Part shown: positions 17,891-26,786 of the stretch, in pieces | Layout of the letters: each line of letters opens with the position of its first letter | Position numbering within the stretch: position 1 is the first letter of the stretch | Assembly (NCBI RefSeq): GCF_001854805.1 | Contig: NZ_MBLO01000044.1 | Location: forward strand, 159-45,781 | Source: Pseudofrankia coriaricola | GTDB taxonomy: Bacteria; Actinomycetota; Actinomycetes; Frankiales; Frankiaceae | Reading direction: 5' to 3' | DNA length: 45,623 nucleotides | The notes under the pieces: generated by a model | The model's input: the letters and a program-made list of their open reading frames with translations, nothing else | What the model was told of the DNA's origin: nothing | Database searches by the model: none | Translations under genes and position numbers: made by a program

Positions 17891-17937
17891 TTCGTCTGTT
17901 CTCCCATCCGCGCGATAGTGAACTGGCGGTGAGTCGG

Positions 17938-18573
17938 TCACAACTGGGTGGCGCCTGGTAGGCGTCCCAGGAGGGGGATCGGAGTGAACAGTTCTGCGTA
18001 TTGGGTACCGATGCGAGCGCCCCAGAGCCGGGCGAGGGTGTCGGCCATGGGGCCGAAGTGGTCGTTGATCGGCTGGGTGACGCTGTGGGCGGCGAGTGCG
18101 CGCATCTTCGTCGAGTACGTCGTGGTGATGTCGATGATCGTGGCGGCGGGTACGGGACCGGCCAGGGTCAGGGAGTTGTAGCTGTCGCAGCTGTAGAGCC
18201 GCCGCGGGAACCCGGTACTGATCACCGCGTCGGGGACGGCGGCGAGAACGGCCTCCGCGACGCCGCGGTGGTGCGGGTGGACGTCGGTGGCCGGGTGGGT
18301 GACGACGATCTCGGGGCGTAGCCGGGCTATCAGTGCGCTGATCGCTTCCGCGATGGGATGAGCGTCGAGGATGTGGAGGTGGGCGCCGAGGGTGTCGGCT
18401 CCAGCTGTCGCCTCGGCCAGGCGGGCTGGTTCGGCGGGTGGGATCGCGATGGTGGCTTGGGCGGCTTCGGCGTGTAGGGCGATGGTTCCGCCGGCCCACA
18501 GTTCGGCATCGTCGGGGTGGGCCATCACGGCGAGCAGCGTCCCGGGCCGTCGAGGATCGCCGGGCCGGCTCAT
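17938..18573 (-). CDS. PIG-L family deacetylase
   Basis: 211 aa from ATG 18573, which overlaps the TGA of the nuclease gene (ATGA). The zinc-site motif AHPDDAE is at 18-24, preceded by strand TLLAVM, and the second motif HPHH is at 99-102 (TDVHPHHRGVAEAVL). These are the metal ligands of LmbE/PIG-L N-deacetylases, which remove acetyl groups from GlcNAc-containing substrates such as mycothiol precursors or antibiotics. The substrate here is unknown. Coupling to the lanthipeptide operon suggests a tailoring or resistance role, but this is inference. Confidence 0.85.
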   Translation of the reverse strand: MSRPGDPRRPGTLLAVMAHPDDAELWAGGTIALHAEAAQATIAIPPAEPARLAEATAGADTLGAHLHILDAHPIAEAISALIARLRPEIVVTHPATDVHPHHRGVAEAVLAAVPDAVISTGFPRRLYSCDSYNSLTLAGPVPAATIIDITTTYSTKMRALAAHSVTQPINDHFGPMADTLARLWGARIGTQYAELFTPIPLLGRLPGATQL

Positions 18574-19472
18574 GAGGTCGTCGGCGTGGCGGAGACGCCG
18601 GGAGACCACCAGAGGCCGAGTTTGGTGATGATCTCGCCGGGGATCGGCAGCGGTGGGATGGGCAGTCCGCTGGGGACGTGCGGCAGGGGCACGTCACAGT
18701 GCAGGCGGATCATGTCGCGCCAGGCGAGGACCTGGGGCCAGGCGGCCTGGATGGCTGCTCCTCGGGTGCCCCCGAGTCGGCCGGAAGTGGGTAGGTGGTC
18801 GAGGGTGAGTCCGTCGGCGAGCAGCGCGGCGGCGGTTTTGGTGCCGACCCCGCGGATGCCGGGGATGTTGTCGGCTGGGTCGCCGGCGAGGGCGCGCAGG
18901 TCGGGGAACTGGGCGGGGGTGACGCCGTACCGTGCGAGGACGTCGGCCGGGCCGACGAGCCGGGTGCCGGGGCGGCGGGCGGTGTTCAGGATGCGGACCG
19001 ACCCGCCCTGGCCTGCGGGTTCGGCGAGGAGCTGGTAGTAGTCCTGGTCGGTCGACAGGATCAGCACGTCCCGGGTGAGCCGGGCCGTGTGGGTGAGGGT
19101 GGCGATGATGTCGTCGGCCTCGGCGTCGGCGAGTTCGAGCCAGGTGACGGCGAACAGGTCGAGGCCGGTCTTGATGTCGGCGAGCGCGCCCAGTGGCCGG
19201 CGGGCTTGGTCGTCGCTGGGACGGTTGGCCTTGTAGCCGGGGTCGGTGGCCTGCCTGCTGGCCGCGCCGTGCTCGCCGTCGAAGACGACGAACACCTCGG
19301 GCCAGCTGCCCAGCTCGGCGGTGACGGCCTTGCGGAGCAGCGCGAAGAACATGAACTGGGTCGTGATGTCGCGCCGCGCCGAGTCACGGGAGTAGATCTG
19401 GGCCGGGGTCCCGAAGCAGGCGCGGAAAAGCAGGTTGTGCCCGTCGACGAGCAGAAGAGGTACCGGGGACAT
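18570..19472 (-). CDS. 5'-3' exonuclease of the PolA N-terminal type
   Basis: A 300-aa stand-alone 5' nuclease. All family motifs are present: LLLVDGHNLLFRA, VFVVFDGEHGAASR, DPGYKANRP, the acidic cluster LADAEADDIIATL, LILSTDQDYYQLL, and the helix-3-turn-helix GDPADNIPGIRGVGTKTAA. It should cleave 5' flaps or 5' ends of DNA or RNA-DNA. It starts at ATG 19472, 118 bp after the SpaB_C gene, and its stop overlaps the PIG-L start. A DNA-processing enzyme is an unusual passenger in a lanthipeptide operon. The catalytic Asp residues look intact, so it is not a remnant. Confidence 0.9.
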   Translation of the reverse strand: MSPVPLLLVDGHNLLFRACFGTPAQIYSRDSARRDITTQFMFFALLRKAVTAELGSWPEVFVVFDGEHGAASRQATDPGYKANRPSDDQARRPLGALADIKTGLDLFAVTWLELADAEADDIIATLTHTARLTRDVLILSTDQDYYQLLAEPAGQGGSVRILNTARRPGTRLVGPADVLARYGVTPAQFPDLRALAGDPADNIPGIRGVGTKTAAALLADGLTLDHLPTSGRLGGTRGAAIQAAWPQVLAWRDMIRLHCDVPLPHVPSGLPIPPLPIPGEIITKLGLWWSPGVSATPTTS

Positions 19473-19590
19473 CGATCACCACACCGCTTTCAGGAATGCG
19501 TCAGCGACAGTGGTGGGCCGATAGTCCCGTGACCGGTAGTACGCAGCGCCACACGTTGCGTCGCAACATACCGGATCAGACGACGGCCGC
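19473..19590. promoter_or_regulatory. intergenic spacer with a short inverted repeat
   Basis: The 118 bp between the SpaB_C gene and the nuclease gene contain GTTGCG-T-CGCAAC at 19555-19567, which could be a small operator. The minus strand also has a coding-like end (YRPTTVADAFLKAVW then TGA) without a start codon, possibly a remnant. Confidence 0.25.
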
Positions 19591-20634
19591 TCATGGGCCG
19601 GTCGGTGGCGCGGAAGGCCGGGCGCGTTGGGGCTTCGGCAGCGAGCTGGGCCCGAGGATCGCCCGGTGGGCGGCGTGGGCCAGGAGCGCCTGGTGGCGGG
19701 CGGCCAGGCCGATCCGGTTCCAGTGAAAAAGCACGTGGTAGCTAAGAACTTCGCGTAGACCTCGGTGGAGTCGGCCGGTCCGGTTCGCCTCAGCGAGGCG
19801 TCGGCCCGCCTGGGTGAACGCGCTGGCCCAGGCCGCGTGGGTCGCGGCCGGGCCGCCAGCTCCGAAGATCGGCTCGTTGGGTGCGGTGTCGGCTCTGAGG
19901 AAGACGGTGACGGTCTCGCTGAGCGCGGCGACCTGGCCGGCGGAGGCATCGACAGGAAGGCGACGCTCCGCGCAGACCCGGGCCCAGACATCGCCGCGCT
20001 CGTACCATTCGAGGCCGGCACCGTGTAGGAACGCGCCGCACAGCAGGATCGACAGCTCCCGACGCCCGGGCCGGCTCACGGCGGGGGTCGCGGCGAGGCA
20101 CAGGATGGCGCGGCTGTCCGCGGTGAACAGCTCGTGGGCGGCGTCCATCGCCAGCCCACCACCGAAGGCCGCCGTCTCGGCTTCGTAGATCCCTGGCCAC
20201 CACGCATCGAGGTGCCCAGCCGCCGTGAGGCGATCGAGCGCGGCACCGACTCCGGCGGCGTCGGCCGGCCCCGGCCCGGAGGGACGTAGCCGCAGCCGCC
20301 AGCAGGGATGCTTCCGGATGAACCACCAGGCGTCGAGCATGCCGCTTTGTTCGGCGTCGAGCAGGATCGGCAGGAGGTGGGTCGCCGCGACCGCGTCGGC
20401 GCGGCCCCAGTCGCGGAAGCGGAGGTAGACCTGCTGCCAGCCGGCGGCCCGGTGGGCGGTGAGTGCGGCACGCCCGGCAGCGCGGTATATCTCGGCGGCG
20501 GCCTGAAGGTCCGCCGTTTCAAGTCCGGTGGCTGCGGTGGTCAGGCCGACGGCTCGTCGGCCGGTCAGTAGCGACAGAACCGCTTGCTCGGTGGAGTCGA
20601 CGTTCATGGGTTCGGCTAGCTGATCAGCAGGCAT
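19591..20634 (-). CDS. stand-alone SpaB_C / thiopeptide-type lanthipeptide biosynthesis protein
   Basis: 347 aa from ATG 20634 (MPADQLAEP), preferred because GGGATGGGACGC precedes it; ATG 20607 would give 338 aa. It shows the hallmarks of the LanB elimination domain: QQVYLRFRDWGRA, WWFIRKHPCWRLRLRPSG, YEAETAAFGGGLAMDAAHEL followed by FTADSRAI, and a helical C-terminus with RLHRGLREVLSYHVLFHWNR. This domain removes glutamate from glutamylated Ser/Thr to give dehydroamino acids. The full-length LanB in the same operon already has such a domain; a second, separate copy is usual in FxLD-type clusters. It overlaps the end of the LanC gene by 19 bp. Confidence 0.85.
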   Translation of the reverse strand: MPADQLAEPMNVDSTEQAVLSLLTGRRAVGLTTAATGLETADLQAAAEIYRAAGRAALTAHRAAGWQQVYLRFRDWGRADAVAATHLLPILLDAEQSGMLDAWWFIRKHPCWRLRLRPSGPGPADAAGVGAALDRLTAAGHLDAWWPGIYEAETAAFGGGLAMDAAHELFTADSRAILCLAATPAVSRPGRRELSILLCGAFLHGAGLEWYERGDVWARVCAERRLPVDASAGQVAALSETVTVFLRADTAPNEPIFGAGGPAATHAAWASAFTQAGRRLAEANRTGRLHRGLREVLSYHVLFHWNRIGLAARHQALLAHAAHRAILGPSSLPKPQRARPSAPPTGP

Positions 20635-21848
20635 GCGTCCCATCCCGAGATTGGCAGGGTGTCGGCGGCAGCGGTGTGGAGCGCCAGCGCCGTGCCGGCG
20701 AGGCCGTTCAGGAAGCCGCGGTGCCCGGGTCCTTGGGCGGGCGCCGCGTGGGTGGCTCGGAGGAGTTCGCCTACCAGCTGTGGAAGGCGCGTGCTTAGGG
20801 CACCTGTGGGGTCGTCGGCGGCGGCGCGACGGACGGTCTGGTAGAGCCCAGCGTGTCCATGGCAAAGCCCTGGATCGGTGAGGAGGGTCTGCTCGGCCGG
20901 GTCGTCGAGGCAGGCCAGCAGCGCCTGTTCGTAGGCGTGGCGGCGCTGCGGATCGCCGAGCGCCAAGGCGGCGAGTTGGCCTGCGCGGGCGATGCCCGGG
21001 GTGCCGTAGCACCAGCCCGGCCGGCCTGGCTGGTTCCGCGCGCAGTGGCTGGAGCGGAGTTCGGCGAGATTGATGTGCGGTGGCCAGAACGGTCCCGTGG
21101 GGCCGTCAATCTGCCAGCTGTCGAGCCACGCACAGATCGTCGCGATTGCTTCGAGGTGACCGTTGACGGTGAGCCCGCGGCGGGCGGCCTGGCTGAGCAG
21201 CGCGAGCGGGCCTGCGATTCCGTGGGCGACGCCGATGTTCGCGTGGCCGCCGCGGAAGGCGGCGGCCTGGCCGCGCTGCGGGTCGTGGCCGACCCACCAG
21301 CCGGGCAGGGTGTCGCCGTCGACAGTCAGCGTCCGGGTCAGCGCGACGAGGTAGGTCAGGACATGCTCCGTCGCGCTGCTGGTGGGAGCGCGACGTAGTA
21401 GGAGGGCGCCAAGTCCGGTCAGGCCGAGGAACAGGTCGTACTCGGCGAAGTCCGCCAGTCTGCCCGCTTTGATCCGTTCCAGGGCGCGGCGGGATCGGCG
21501 ATGGGCCAGCCGTGCCACGACCTCGTCGAGCGCGGCGAGGGCCTCCCGGTAGCGAGCGGATGGCCCGGCCGCGGCATCGAGGACGAACGCGATGGCGGGG
21601 GCACCGAGGTAGAGCCCGGCCGTGTCGTGATCGCTGACGGGCCGTGCGGTGGCGTCGAGCAGGTGGCGGTGCGCGCGTTGCCACCTGTCGAGGCCGACTC
21701 GGGCGCGCTCGATGAACAGCAGTGCGGTTCCGACGCTGCCGCTGGACAGCGCCTGTCCGGGAGGGTTGGTGGAGGCGGGCGGCGCCGGCTGCGCGAGCCG
21801 TCGAGCCTGCTGGTCGGCCTCACGCAACAGATCGTCGCTGGTGCTCAT
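20616..21848 (-). CDS. LanC-like lanthionine cyclase
   Basis: A 410-aa cyclase that should add Cys thiols to dehydroamino acids, forming lanthionine rings in the FxLD precursor. The zinc ligands are C280 (GWCYGTPGIARAG) and C329-H330 (LCHGHAGLYQTV). The conserved GGHANIGVAHGIAGPLALL lies at 200-218. Length and motifs are normal for the family. The start ATG 21848 overlaps the end of the lanB gene by 29 bp, so translation is coupled. No signal peptide is present; the enzyme is cytosolic. Confidence 0.93.
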   Translation of the reverse strand: MSTSDDLLREADQQARRLAQPAPPASTNPPGQALSSGSVGTALLFIERARVGLDRWQRAHRHLLDATARPVSDHDTAGLYLGAPAIAFVLDAAAGPSARYREALAALDEVVARLAHRRSRRALERIKAGRLADFAEYDLFLGLTGLGALLLRRAPTSSATEHVLTYLVALTRTLTVDGDTLPGWWVGHDPQRGQAAAFRGGHANIGVAHGIAGPLALLSQAARRGLTVNGHLEAIATICAWLDSWQIDGPTGPFWPPHINLAELRSSHCARNQPGRPGWCYGTPGIARAGQLAALALGDPQRRHAYEQALLACLDDPAEQTLLTDPGLCHGHAGLYQTVRRAAADDPTGALSTRLPQLVGELLRATHAAPAQGPGHRGFLNGLAGTALALHTAAADTLPISGWDACLLIS

Positions 21849-24800
21849 CGTGGTCTTTCGCCGTTCGCAGGTTCCAGGTCAGCGCGATGGCACGGGCCAG
21901 CCGTAGGCAGAACTGTTCGGACTCTGCGTCGAGTCCGATCAGCCTGCCGTGCTGCAGATGCAGTAGCGATGCGAGCACCGAGTCCATATCGGGCGCGAAG
22001 TCGTTCGCGTCAGGCTGGTCAAGGTGGCGGCGGTAGGCACGGATGACCTGTCGGCGCTGTACCCACGCCGCGATGAGTGGTTCCTGGTTCGTGAGTAGCT
22101 CCGCGCGGTCCGGGGTTACCAGTTGGAGGCCCTGCTCGCGAAGGTCTCGGGGGAGGCGCGGACTGCCTCCGTGCGGGACGTGGTGCGTGAACCACCGCGC
22201 CGCAGCGTCCCGGCCGCCCAAGAATCCCGCCGCGAGGTCGATCATGCTGGCGGCGGCGACTGCTCGCGGATCCAGGTCCGACGGCGTCGTCGTCAGGGTG
22301 AGCTGCGCGAGCGCGGCGGTGGAATCGGCGGCGAACGCGGCCTCGGCCGCGGCCAGTGTCAGCCCGGTGCCGTATCTGCCGACTTCGGGCCGGTAGGTGC
22401 GGAGTTCCAGCGTGTGCAGAAGCCCCGTACGGCAGAGGCGTTCCGCCCAGGTGCCGAGATGGCGGGTCGCGTCGCCGTAGGCATCCGGCGTGGCCAGGCC
22501 GATCCAAAGACGCAGGTGGGGGACGTCCGAGCCGTGTCGCAAATACCACAGGCCAGGGGACGCGCCCGGCTCCGTGCATGGCCAGACGGCGAGTAGCTCG
22601 GGCAGGTGGGCGGTCAGTATCTCGGTCTGGCGGCGGGGGTTCCCGTGCAGCCGCGCGTAGAGCCGGGTCGAAGCGCCGGGGAGGTGGCCGGCGTGCCGGA
22701 CGATCCGTACCGGCCGGCGGCGCAGCGGAGGAGTGGGAGAGCGCTCCGGGTCGAAGCGGACGAGCGGGAGCGCGATCTCGTGCGGACGGCCGTCGATCCA
22801 GCCGAAGACTGTGCTGTCGGGTGCTTCGGTGAGCAGGATCGTGCCGTCCCGGTTGAGCTGGGAGCGCAGCAGGCCGCGGTGCGCGGGCTCGGACACGTCG
22901 AGCTGCACGACGATGTCGCGCTCGCCCATGTAGACCGACGTCGGAATCCGGTAGACGTCGCGTAGCCGCTGCCACGCCCGTTCCCACTCGAGCTGCGAGG
23001 CATGTCGACCCGGCAAGTCCGTCGAGGTCAACGACCAAACGGCAGGGTGCAGGACGGTGCGCCCGTAACGGACCTGCGGTAACACGGGCAGACCGCGGGC
23101 AGCTCCCCAGGAGAACGGGACGCATGGCGCGGCGAGGGCTGTGGTGATCTCGGACAGGAAGCGGGCCAGCGGCTGGGTCGCGAGCTGGAAGTCCAGCGCA
23201 TGCAGCGACATCGGCTCGATGACCTGGCCGGTCGAGAGCGACACCAGCATGAGGCGGCGCGCGGCACCCGTGACCGCGAGATCCCCAAAGTCGATGTTCT
23301 TCGTGTCGTCGGGCGGCCAGTGCTCGCCGAGGCGGAGCAAGGGATACAGGGCCGGTGTCCGGACGAGGTGCTGTGACCGTGGCATGAGCGCCGGGCACGA
23401 CACCTGGACCGCGATCGCACCCGGGTTCAGCGTCGGCACGGTCGCGAACGCGCGGCCGAGGCGGTCACGGTCCAACTGGGCGAACAGATACAGGAAGCGC
23501 CCGATAGACGTGCCGGCGCTCCTGGCCGCGCTGGCGAGGACAAGCCTGAAGTCCCCGCGATCGAGCGCCTGCGGAGAGGCCGCGTGCAGGGCGAAGCGCA
23601 GCTCCGTATGCGCGACGGCGGTTGGCTCGTCGGCCGCCTGGCTGGTGGCGGCGATCTCCGCCACCATGCGGTCGTCGAGGACGAGGTCCGCGCCGTGCAG
23701 CACGGCACGCTGAGCGAGGCGCAGGAGCGCATGGTCGCGTGCCAGCACCGCGTGAACCGGCGGTCTGGCGGCCGTACCCCGGTAGCCGGCCGGGTAGCCA
23801 AGCCCGCGGTCGGCATCGACGACCTCGCCGAGCGGGACGATGGCGCCCTCCCCATAGCGTTCGAGAAACCGCCTGTGCCACGTCCGCCACGCCGGCCCGC
23901 CCGCGGGATAGGGCGCGAGCCGGACCAGTGCTGCCGCCGCGGTCGCGGCCTCACGAACCACCGCGCGCGGCAGCGCGATGTCAGCGTCGAGCAACAGGTC
24001 GGCGGCGAGCACCGGCCCGGGCCGGTCGTGCAGCGCCGTCATTCGGGCGGTCGCTGTCGCGCGCAGCTCCGATCGTTCGCGTGCCGTACGCGCGGCGCCG
24101 TAGTCGCGGAGGAGTTCTCCGATCTCCTCCAGCTGGCGCAGGCCGGACCATCCGGCGTCCGGTAGCGAACGAAGCCGCTCGCGAAGATGGCGCAGCGGAT
24201 CGGTCACGTCTGCTGGCGGATGCAGACCGCTGATGAGGACTCCGGTCGCGACCAGCTGCGCGAGCAGCCGATCGACGATCTGTGTCGGCGTGTCGGGGAA
24301 GCCGGCGGCCAGCTCGGTCGCCAGGTCGGCGAGTCGGCTGGGGTCCTGTGCCGCCCGCAGGACAGTTCGAACTGGGCCACTGTGGCGTACCTCGATATCC
24401 ACCAGGGACACGCCGCCGGATTCATCGGTCCGAGCCTGGAAGGGAACGACGATCCGGTCCCCGCGGACGAAGGCCAGCGAATTCACCATGACCGGCAGCT
24501 CGCGCAGCACCGCCGGGTCGGATTCCAGCGCGGAGACCAGCTCGGACAGCCATCGAGCATCCGGGCGCGCGACCGGCCGCGGAGCACCGCCCCAGCGGAC
24601 TCGTGTTCGATCCGCCAATGCCGCCAGCGCAACGCCCGCGAAGAGGCCGAACGGTGTCGACCTCGTCGTCATGCGCAGGAGATAGAACATCACCGACTCG
24701 ACGGCCCGGCGCACCCGCGGGGGCGCCATGGAGTCACTTTCGTTGATCTCCCGGACCGCCGCGGCGAGAGCTGGGCTGGCGACCTCGATCGCCTCGACCA

Positions 24801-24957
24801 ACTCCTCGTCGCCCCAGGCCTGGCGCAGCCAATCCCGCCACTGGCGGACCCGCTCGGGGTCCTGATCTGCCAGGTCCGGCCACTCTCGTCGATCAGCCAC
24901 GCCGTCGCGCGCGCTCGCCCGAAGGACCACAACGTCGATGTCCCGGTAGCGGACCAT
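21820..24957 (-). CDS. full-length lantibiotic dehydratase (LanB)
   Basis: 1045 aa from ATG 24957 (MVRYRDIDVVVLRAS), chosen because GAAGGAAGGCGGGA precedes it; the longer frame runs into a hairpin. The first ~700 residues form the glutamylation domain that uses Glu-tRNA, with the family signature MTTRSTPFGLFAGVALAAL and later YGEGAIVPLGEVVDADRGLG. The last ~300 residues are the SpaB_C elimination domain (LWYLRHGSDVPHLRLWIGLA, YRPEVGRYGTGLTLA). Both halves are complete. It dehydrates Ser/Thr of the FxLD precursor encoded just upstream. Confidence 0.93.
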   Translation of the reverse strand: MVRYRDIDVVVLRASARDGVADRREWPDLADQDPERVRQWRDWLRQAWGDEELVEAIEVASPALAAAVREINESDSMAPPRVRRAVESVMFYLLRMTTRSTPFGLFAGVALAALADRTRVRWGGAPRPVARPDARWLSELVSALESDPAVLRELPVMVNSLAFVRGDRIVVPFQARTDESGGVSLVDIEVRHSGPVRTVLRAAQDPSRLADLATELAAGFPDTPTQIVDRLLAQLVATGVLISGLHPPADVTDPLRHLRERLRSLPDAGWSGLRQLEEIGELLRDYGAARTARERSELRATATARMTALHDRPGPVLAADLLLDADIALPRAVVREAATAAAALVRLAPYPAGGPAWRTWHRRFLERYGEGAIVPLGEVVDADRGLGYPAGYRGTAARPPVHAVLARDHALLRLAQRAVLHGADLVLDDRMVAEIAATSQAADEPTAVAHTELRFALHAASPQALDRGDFRLVLASAARSAGTSIGRFLYLFAQLDRDRLGRAFATVPTLNPGAIAVQVSCPALMPRSQHLVRTPALYPLLRLGEHWPPDDTKNIDFGDLAVTGAARRLMLVSLSTGQVIEPMSLHALDFQLATQPLARFLSEITTALAAPCVPFSWGAARGLPVLPQVRYGRTVLHPAVWSLTSTDLPGRHASQLEWERAWQRLRDVYRIPTSVYMGERDIVVQLDVSEPAHRGLLRSQLNRDGTILLTEAPDSTVFGWIDGRPHEIALPLVRFDPERSPTPPLRRRPVRIVRHAGHLPGASTRLYARLHGNPRRQTEILTAHLPELLAVWPCTEPGASPGLWYLRHGSDVPHLRLWIGLATPDAYGDATRHLGTWAERLCRTGLLHTLELRTYRPEVGRYGTGLTLAAAEAAFAADSTAALAQLTLTTTPSDLDPRAVAAASMIDLAAGFLGGRDAAARWFTHHVPHGGSPRLPRDLREQGLQLVTPDRAELLTNQEPLIAAWVQRRQVIRAYRRHLDQPDANDFAPDMDSVLASLLHLQHGRLIGLDAESEQFCLRLARAIALTWNLRTAKDHDEHQRRSVA

Positions 24958-24976
24958 TCCCGCCTTCCTTCGCTGC

Positions 24977-25009
24977 CGTGGCCGTCCCGGGCAGCCCGGG
25001 ACGGCCACG
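24977..25009 (-). terminator. strong hairpin between precursor and lanB (probable attenuator)
   Basis: CGTGGCCGTCCCGGG pairs perfectly with CCCGGGACGGCCACG across a CAG loop: 15 bp of stem, nearly all GC. It lies 53 bp after the precursor stop and 19 bp before the lanB start. In lantibiotic operons such partial terminators keep precursor mRNA in excess over the enzymes. There is no U-tract, as is common in actinobacteria. Confidence 0.85.
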
Positions 25010-25062
25010 CTTCCTCCGATCGGCCTGGGGCTACTGATCGTGGGTCAGCCGGCGCAGCCCAT

Positions 25063-25248
25063 CTACTGCTGTTCGCAGGTCACGCCCGCGCTCTCGGCGG
25101 TGGCGGAGCAGTTGTCGCTGGTGCAGTCGGCCGAGTCGAAGCCGCTGGCGGGCAGGCCGGCGGTCACGATGCTCACGTCCAGGTCGAACTCGTCGAACCC
25201 GAGCTCGTCGGCGTCGAGCGACGGCACCGTGGTGGTGGGGGCGGTCAT
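25063..25248 (-). CDS. FxLD-family lanthipeptide precursor
   Basis: A 61-aa precursor, start ATG 25248 overlapping the methyltransferase TGA (ATGA). The leader holds the name-giving motif at F21-D-L-D24 (EFDLDVSIV), embedded in an acidic helix. The core, from about residue 30, is rich in Ser/Thr with three Cys (C42, C47, C58): DCTSDNCSATAESAGVTCEQ. Thus up to three lanthionine rings can form. Asp residues 38, 41 and 45 are candidates for the isoaspartyl-type methyltransferase. The peptide is Asp/Glu-rich and acidic overall. A strong hairpin follows the gene. Confidence 0.92.
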   Translation of the reverse strand: MTAPTTTVPSLDADELGFDEFDLDVSIVTAGLPASGFDSADCTSDNCSATAESAGVTCEQQ

Positions 25249-26522
25249 GGCGCGCTCCTATCTGGTGAGGGTGTTGCGGAGGTAGCGCGGTCCCAGGAGA
25301 GGACCAGCGTGGAATGACGCTTGGCGATGACGTAGCCGTCCGGAAGGCTCTCGCCAGGGGCGCGAGCGGGGACGACGGTCAGCCGCGGCTCGGCGCCTTC
25401 GCGGCGGGCCCGCTCCCAGCCGCGGATCTCCTCGGCGAGTTGCTCGGCCAGGTCAGCGCCGCGCGGGCCGTGACCGAAGGCGCCGATCTCGAAGACCGTC
25501 GCGGGGTCATCCAGCGGCCGAAGCCGGGCGCGGTAGGCCAGGCTGTCGCCGTCTGCCAGGGCCGGCGTGAGGATGCGCCAGGACGGGGCAACCACGCCTC
25601 GCTCGACAGCGTCCTCGCTGCTGGTCATCTGACAGGCCTGCGGCGTGGCGAGCAGCCACAGGTCCTGGTCGGCCCACAGCTCGCCTCGCCGAAGCGTGAC
25701 GCCGGTCCACCTTTCGGCGCGCGGCTGGGTCAGCACCCCGGCCAGCCCGCTGGTGTCCACCGGGCCGAGTTCGTCCAGCCAGACACTCACCCCCGCGTCG
25801 TCGAGCGTGACCGACCGGCCGCGGTGCTCGCCGATGCCCTGCACTGGGACAAAGCCACACTGAATCTGACTTGTGCCCACCAGCCGGTCGCCGTCCCGGT
25901 CCAGCGCCCATGACCGGGTCAGCCCACGCGTGCGCAGCGGCAGCACAAGACGGCCGTTCGGAGCCAGCTGCCGTACCCACTCCGGCGCGACGTCCCAGAC
26001 CCCGACCGTGACGATGATCAAATCGAAGGGCGCGTACTCCGACGCCGCGAACTCGCCGTCCCGGCACACGGTGCGGACGTCGTGGTAGCCGGCCAGGTCC
26101 AGGCAGGTACGCGCCCGGTCCATGACCTCCGGGTCGATGTCGAGCGTCGTAACCTCGCCCGCGGGGCCGACCAGTTCTCGCAGGAGCGCGGCGTTGTATC
26201 CGCCGCTGCCGATCTCGAGGACACGCTTCCCCGTGAGGTCACCGGCCTGGGCCAGCATCCCCGAGATGACCCCCGGCGCGGACACAGCGCTCAGGTTGAG
26301 CCCGTCGCTGCCGGTCTTGGTAATGATCGACTCGTTCGCGTAGGCCTGCTCCAGCGGAATCCCCGGCGTGAACAGGTGGCGAGGCGTCCGGAGCAACGCC
26401 GACTGCAGCGCGTCCGACATCGGAAGACGGAGCGCGTCCAGGCCGCGCGCGAGGCGCTCGACCATCGCCGCGCGCAGCCGCCCCGCGTCCGGCTCGGCGA
26501 CCTTCCCCGTGGACAGCACCAT
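25245..26522 (-). CDS. methyltransferase of the FxLD system (isoaspartyl O-methyltransferase-like)
   Basis: 425 aa from ATG 26522 with AGGGAAGG about 11 bases upstream. The N-terminal part resembles protein-L-isoaspartate O-methyltransferase: RHLFTPGIPLEQAYANESII, then SAPGVISGMLAQAG, and the SAM motif VLEIGSGGYNAALL at 101-114, TLDIDPEVMDRA. The C-terminal 200 residues are the extension found in FxLD-associated methyltransferases. In related RiPP systems such enzymes methylate Asp in the core, which then forms aspartimide or isoAsp. It heads the operon and overlaps the precursor start, so it is likely made in step with it. Confidence 0.88.
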   Translation of the reverse strand: MVLSTGKVAEPDAGRLRAAMVERLARGLDALRLPMSDALQSALLRTPRHLFTPGIPLEQAYANESIITKTGSDGLNLSAVSAPGVISGMLAQAGDLTGKRVLEIGSGGYNAALLRELVGPAGEVTTLDIDPEVMDRARTCLDLAGYHDVRTVCRDGEFAASEYAPFDLIIVTVGVWDVAPEWVRQLAPNGRLVLPLRTRGLTRSWALDRDGDRLVGTSQIQCGFVPVQGIGEHRGRSVTLDDAGVSVWLDELGPVDTSGLAGVLTQPRAERWTGVTLRRGELWADQDLWLLATPQACQMTSSEDAVERGVVAPSWRILTPALADGDSLAYRARLRPLDDPATVFEIGAFGHGPRGADLAEQLAEEIRGWERARREGAEPRLTVVPARAPGESLPDGYVIAKRHSTLVLSWDRATSATPSPDRSAP

Positions 26523-26786
26523 GTCGGTCGGGACCTTCCCTGTTGATGTATGAACCGTGGACTCGATCCGGGCCCTACGACGGTCGTCGATACTTCACGC
26601 GATCATGAACTGTGGAGGACGAACAACCGCGCCGCCGACCGAGGAGTCATGCGCTCGCCGGTGCGGCTTCCGTTGCAGCCATGACACAATCGGCACAAGG
26701 TCCTGCACAGACTGCAACATGCGGGGGCGATGCCTGTCCCTAGTCGTTGCATCCACGGCATCCCGCGACAGCAGGGAGGTGGCACG
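26523..26786. promoter_or_regulatory. divergent promoter region of the lanthipeptide operon
   Basis: 264 bp between the methyltransferase gene and the XRE regulator. It must contain both promoters; no consensus -35/-10 pair stands out. A spaced inverted repeat, GTTGCAG at 26672-26678 and CTGCAAC at 26712-26718 (centres 40 bp apart), is a possible operator for the regulator. Confidence 0.35.

Noticed and set aside
17891-18697. N-terminal extension of the TPR protein frame to 18697
   Set aside because: The extension is Pro/Arg/His-rich and overlaps the PIG-L and nuclease genes in another frame; ATG 17890 begins sensible protein.
22019-23398. 459-codon minus-strand frame within lanB
   Set aside because: Alternative frame of the same strand, Arg/Pro/Ala-rich shadow of the dehydratase.
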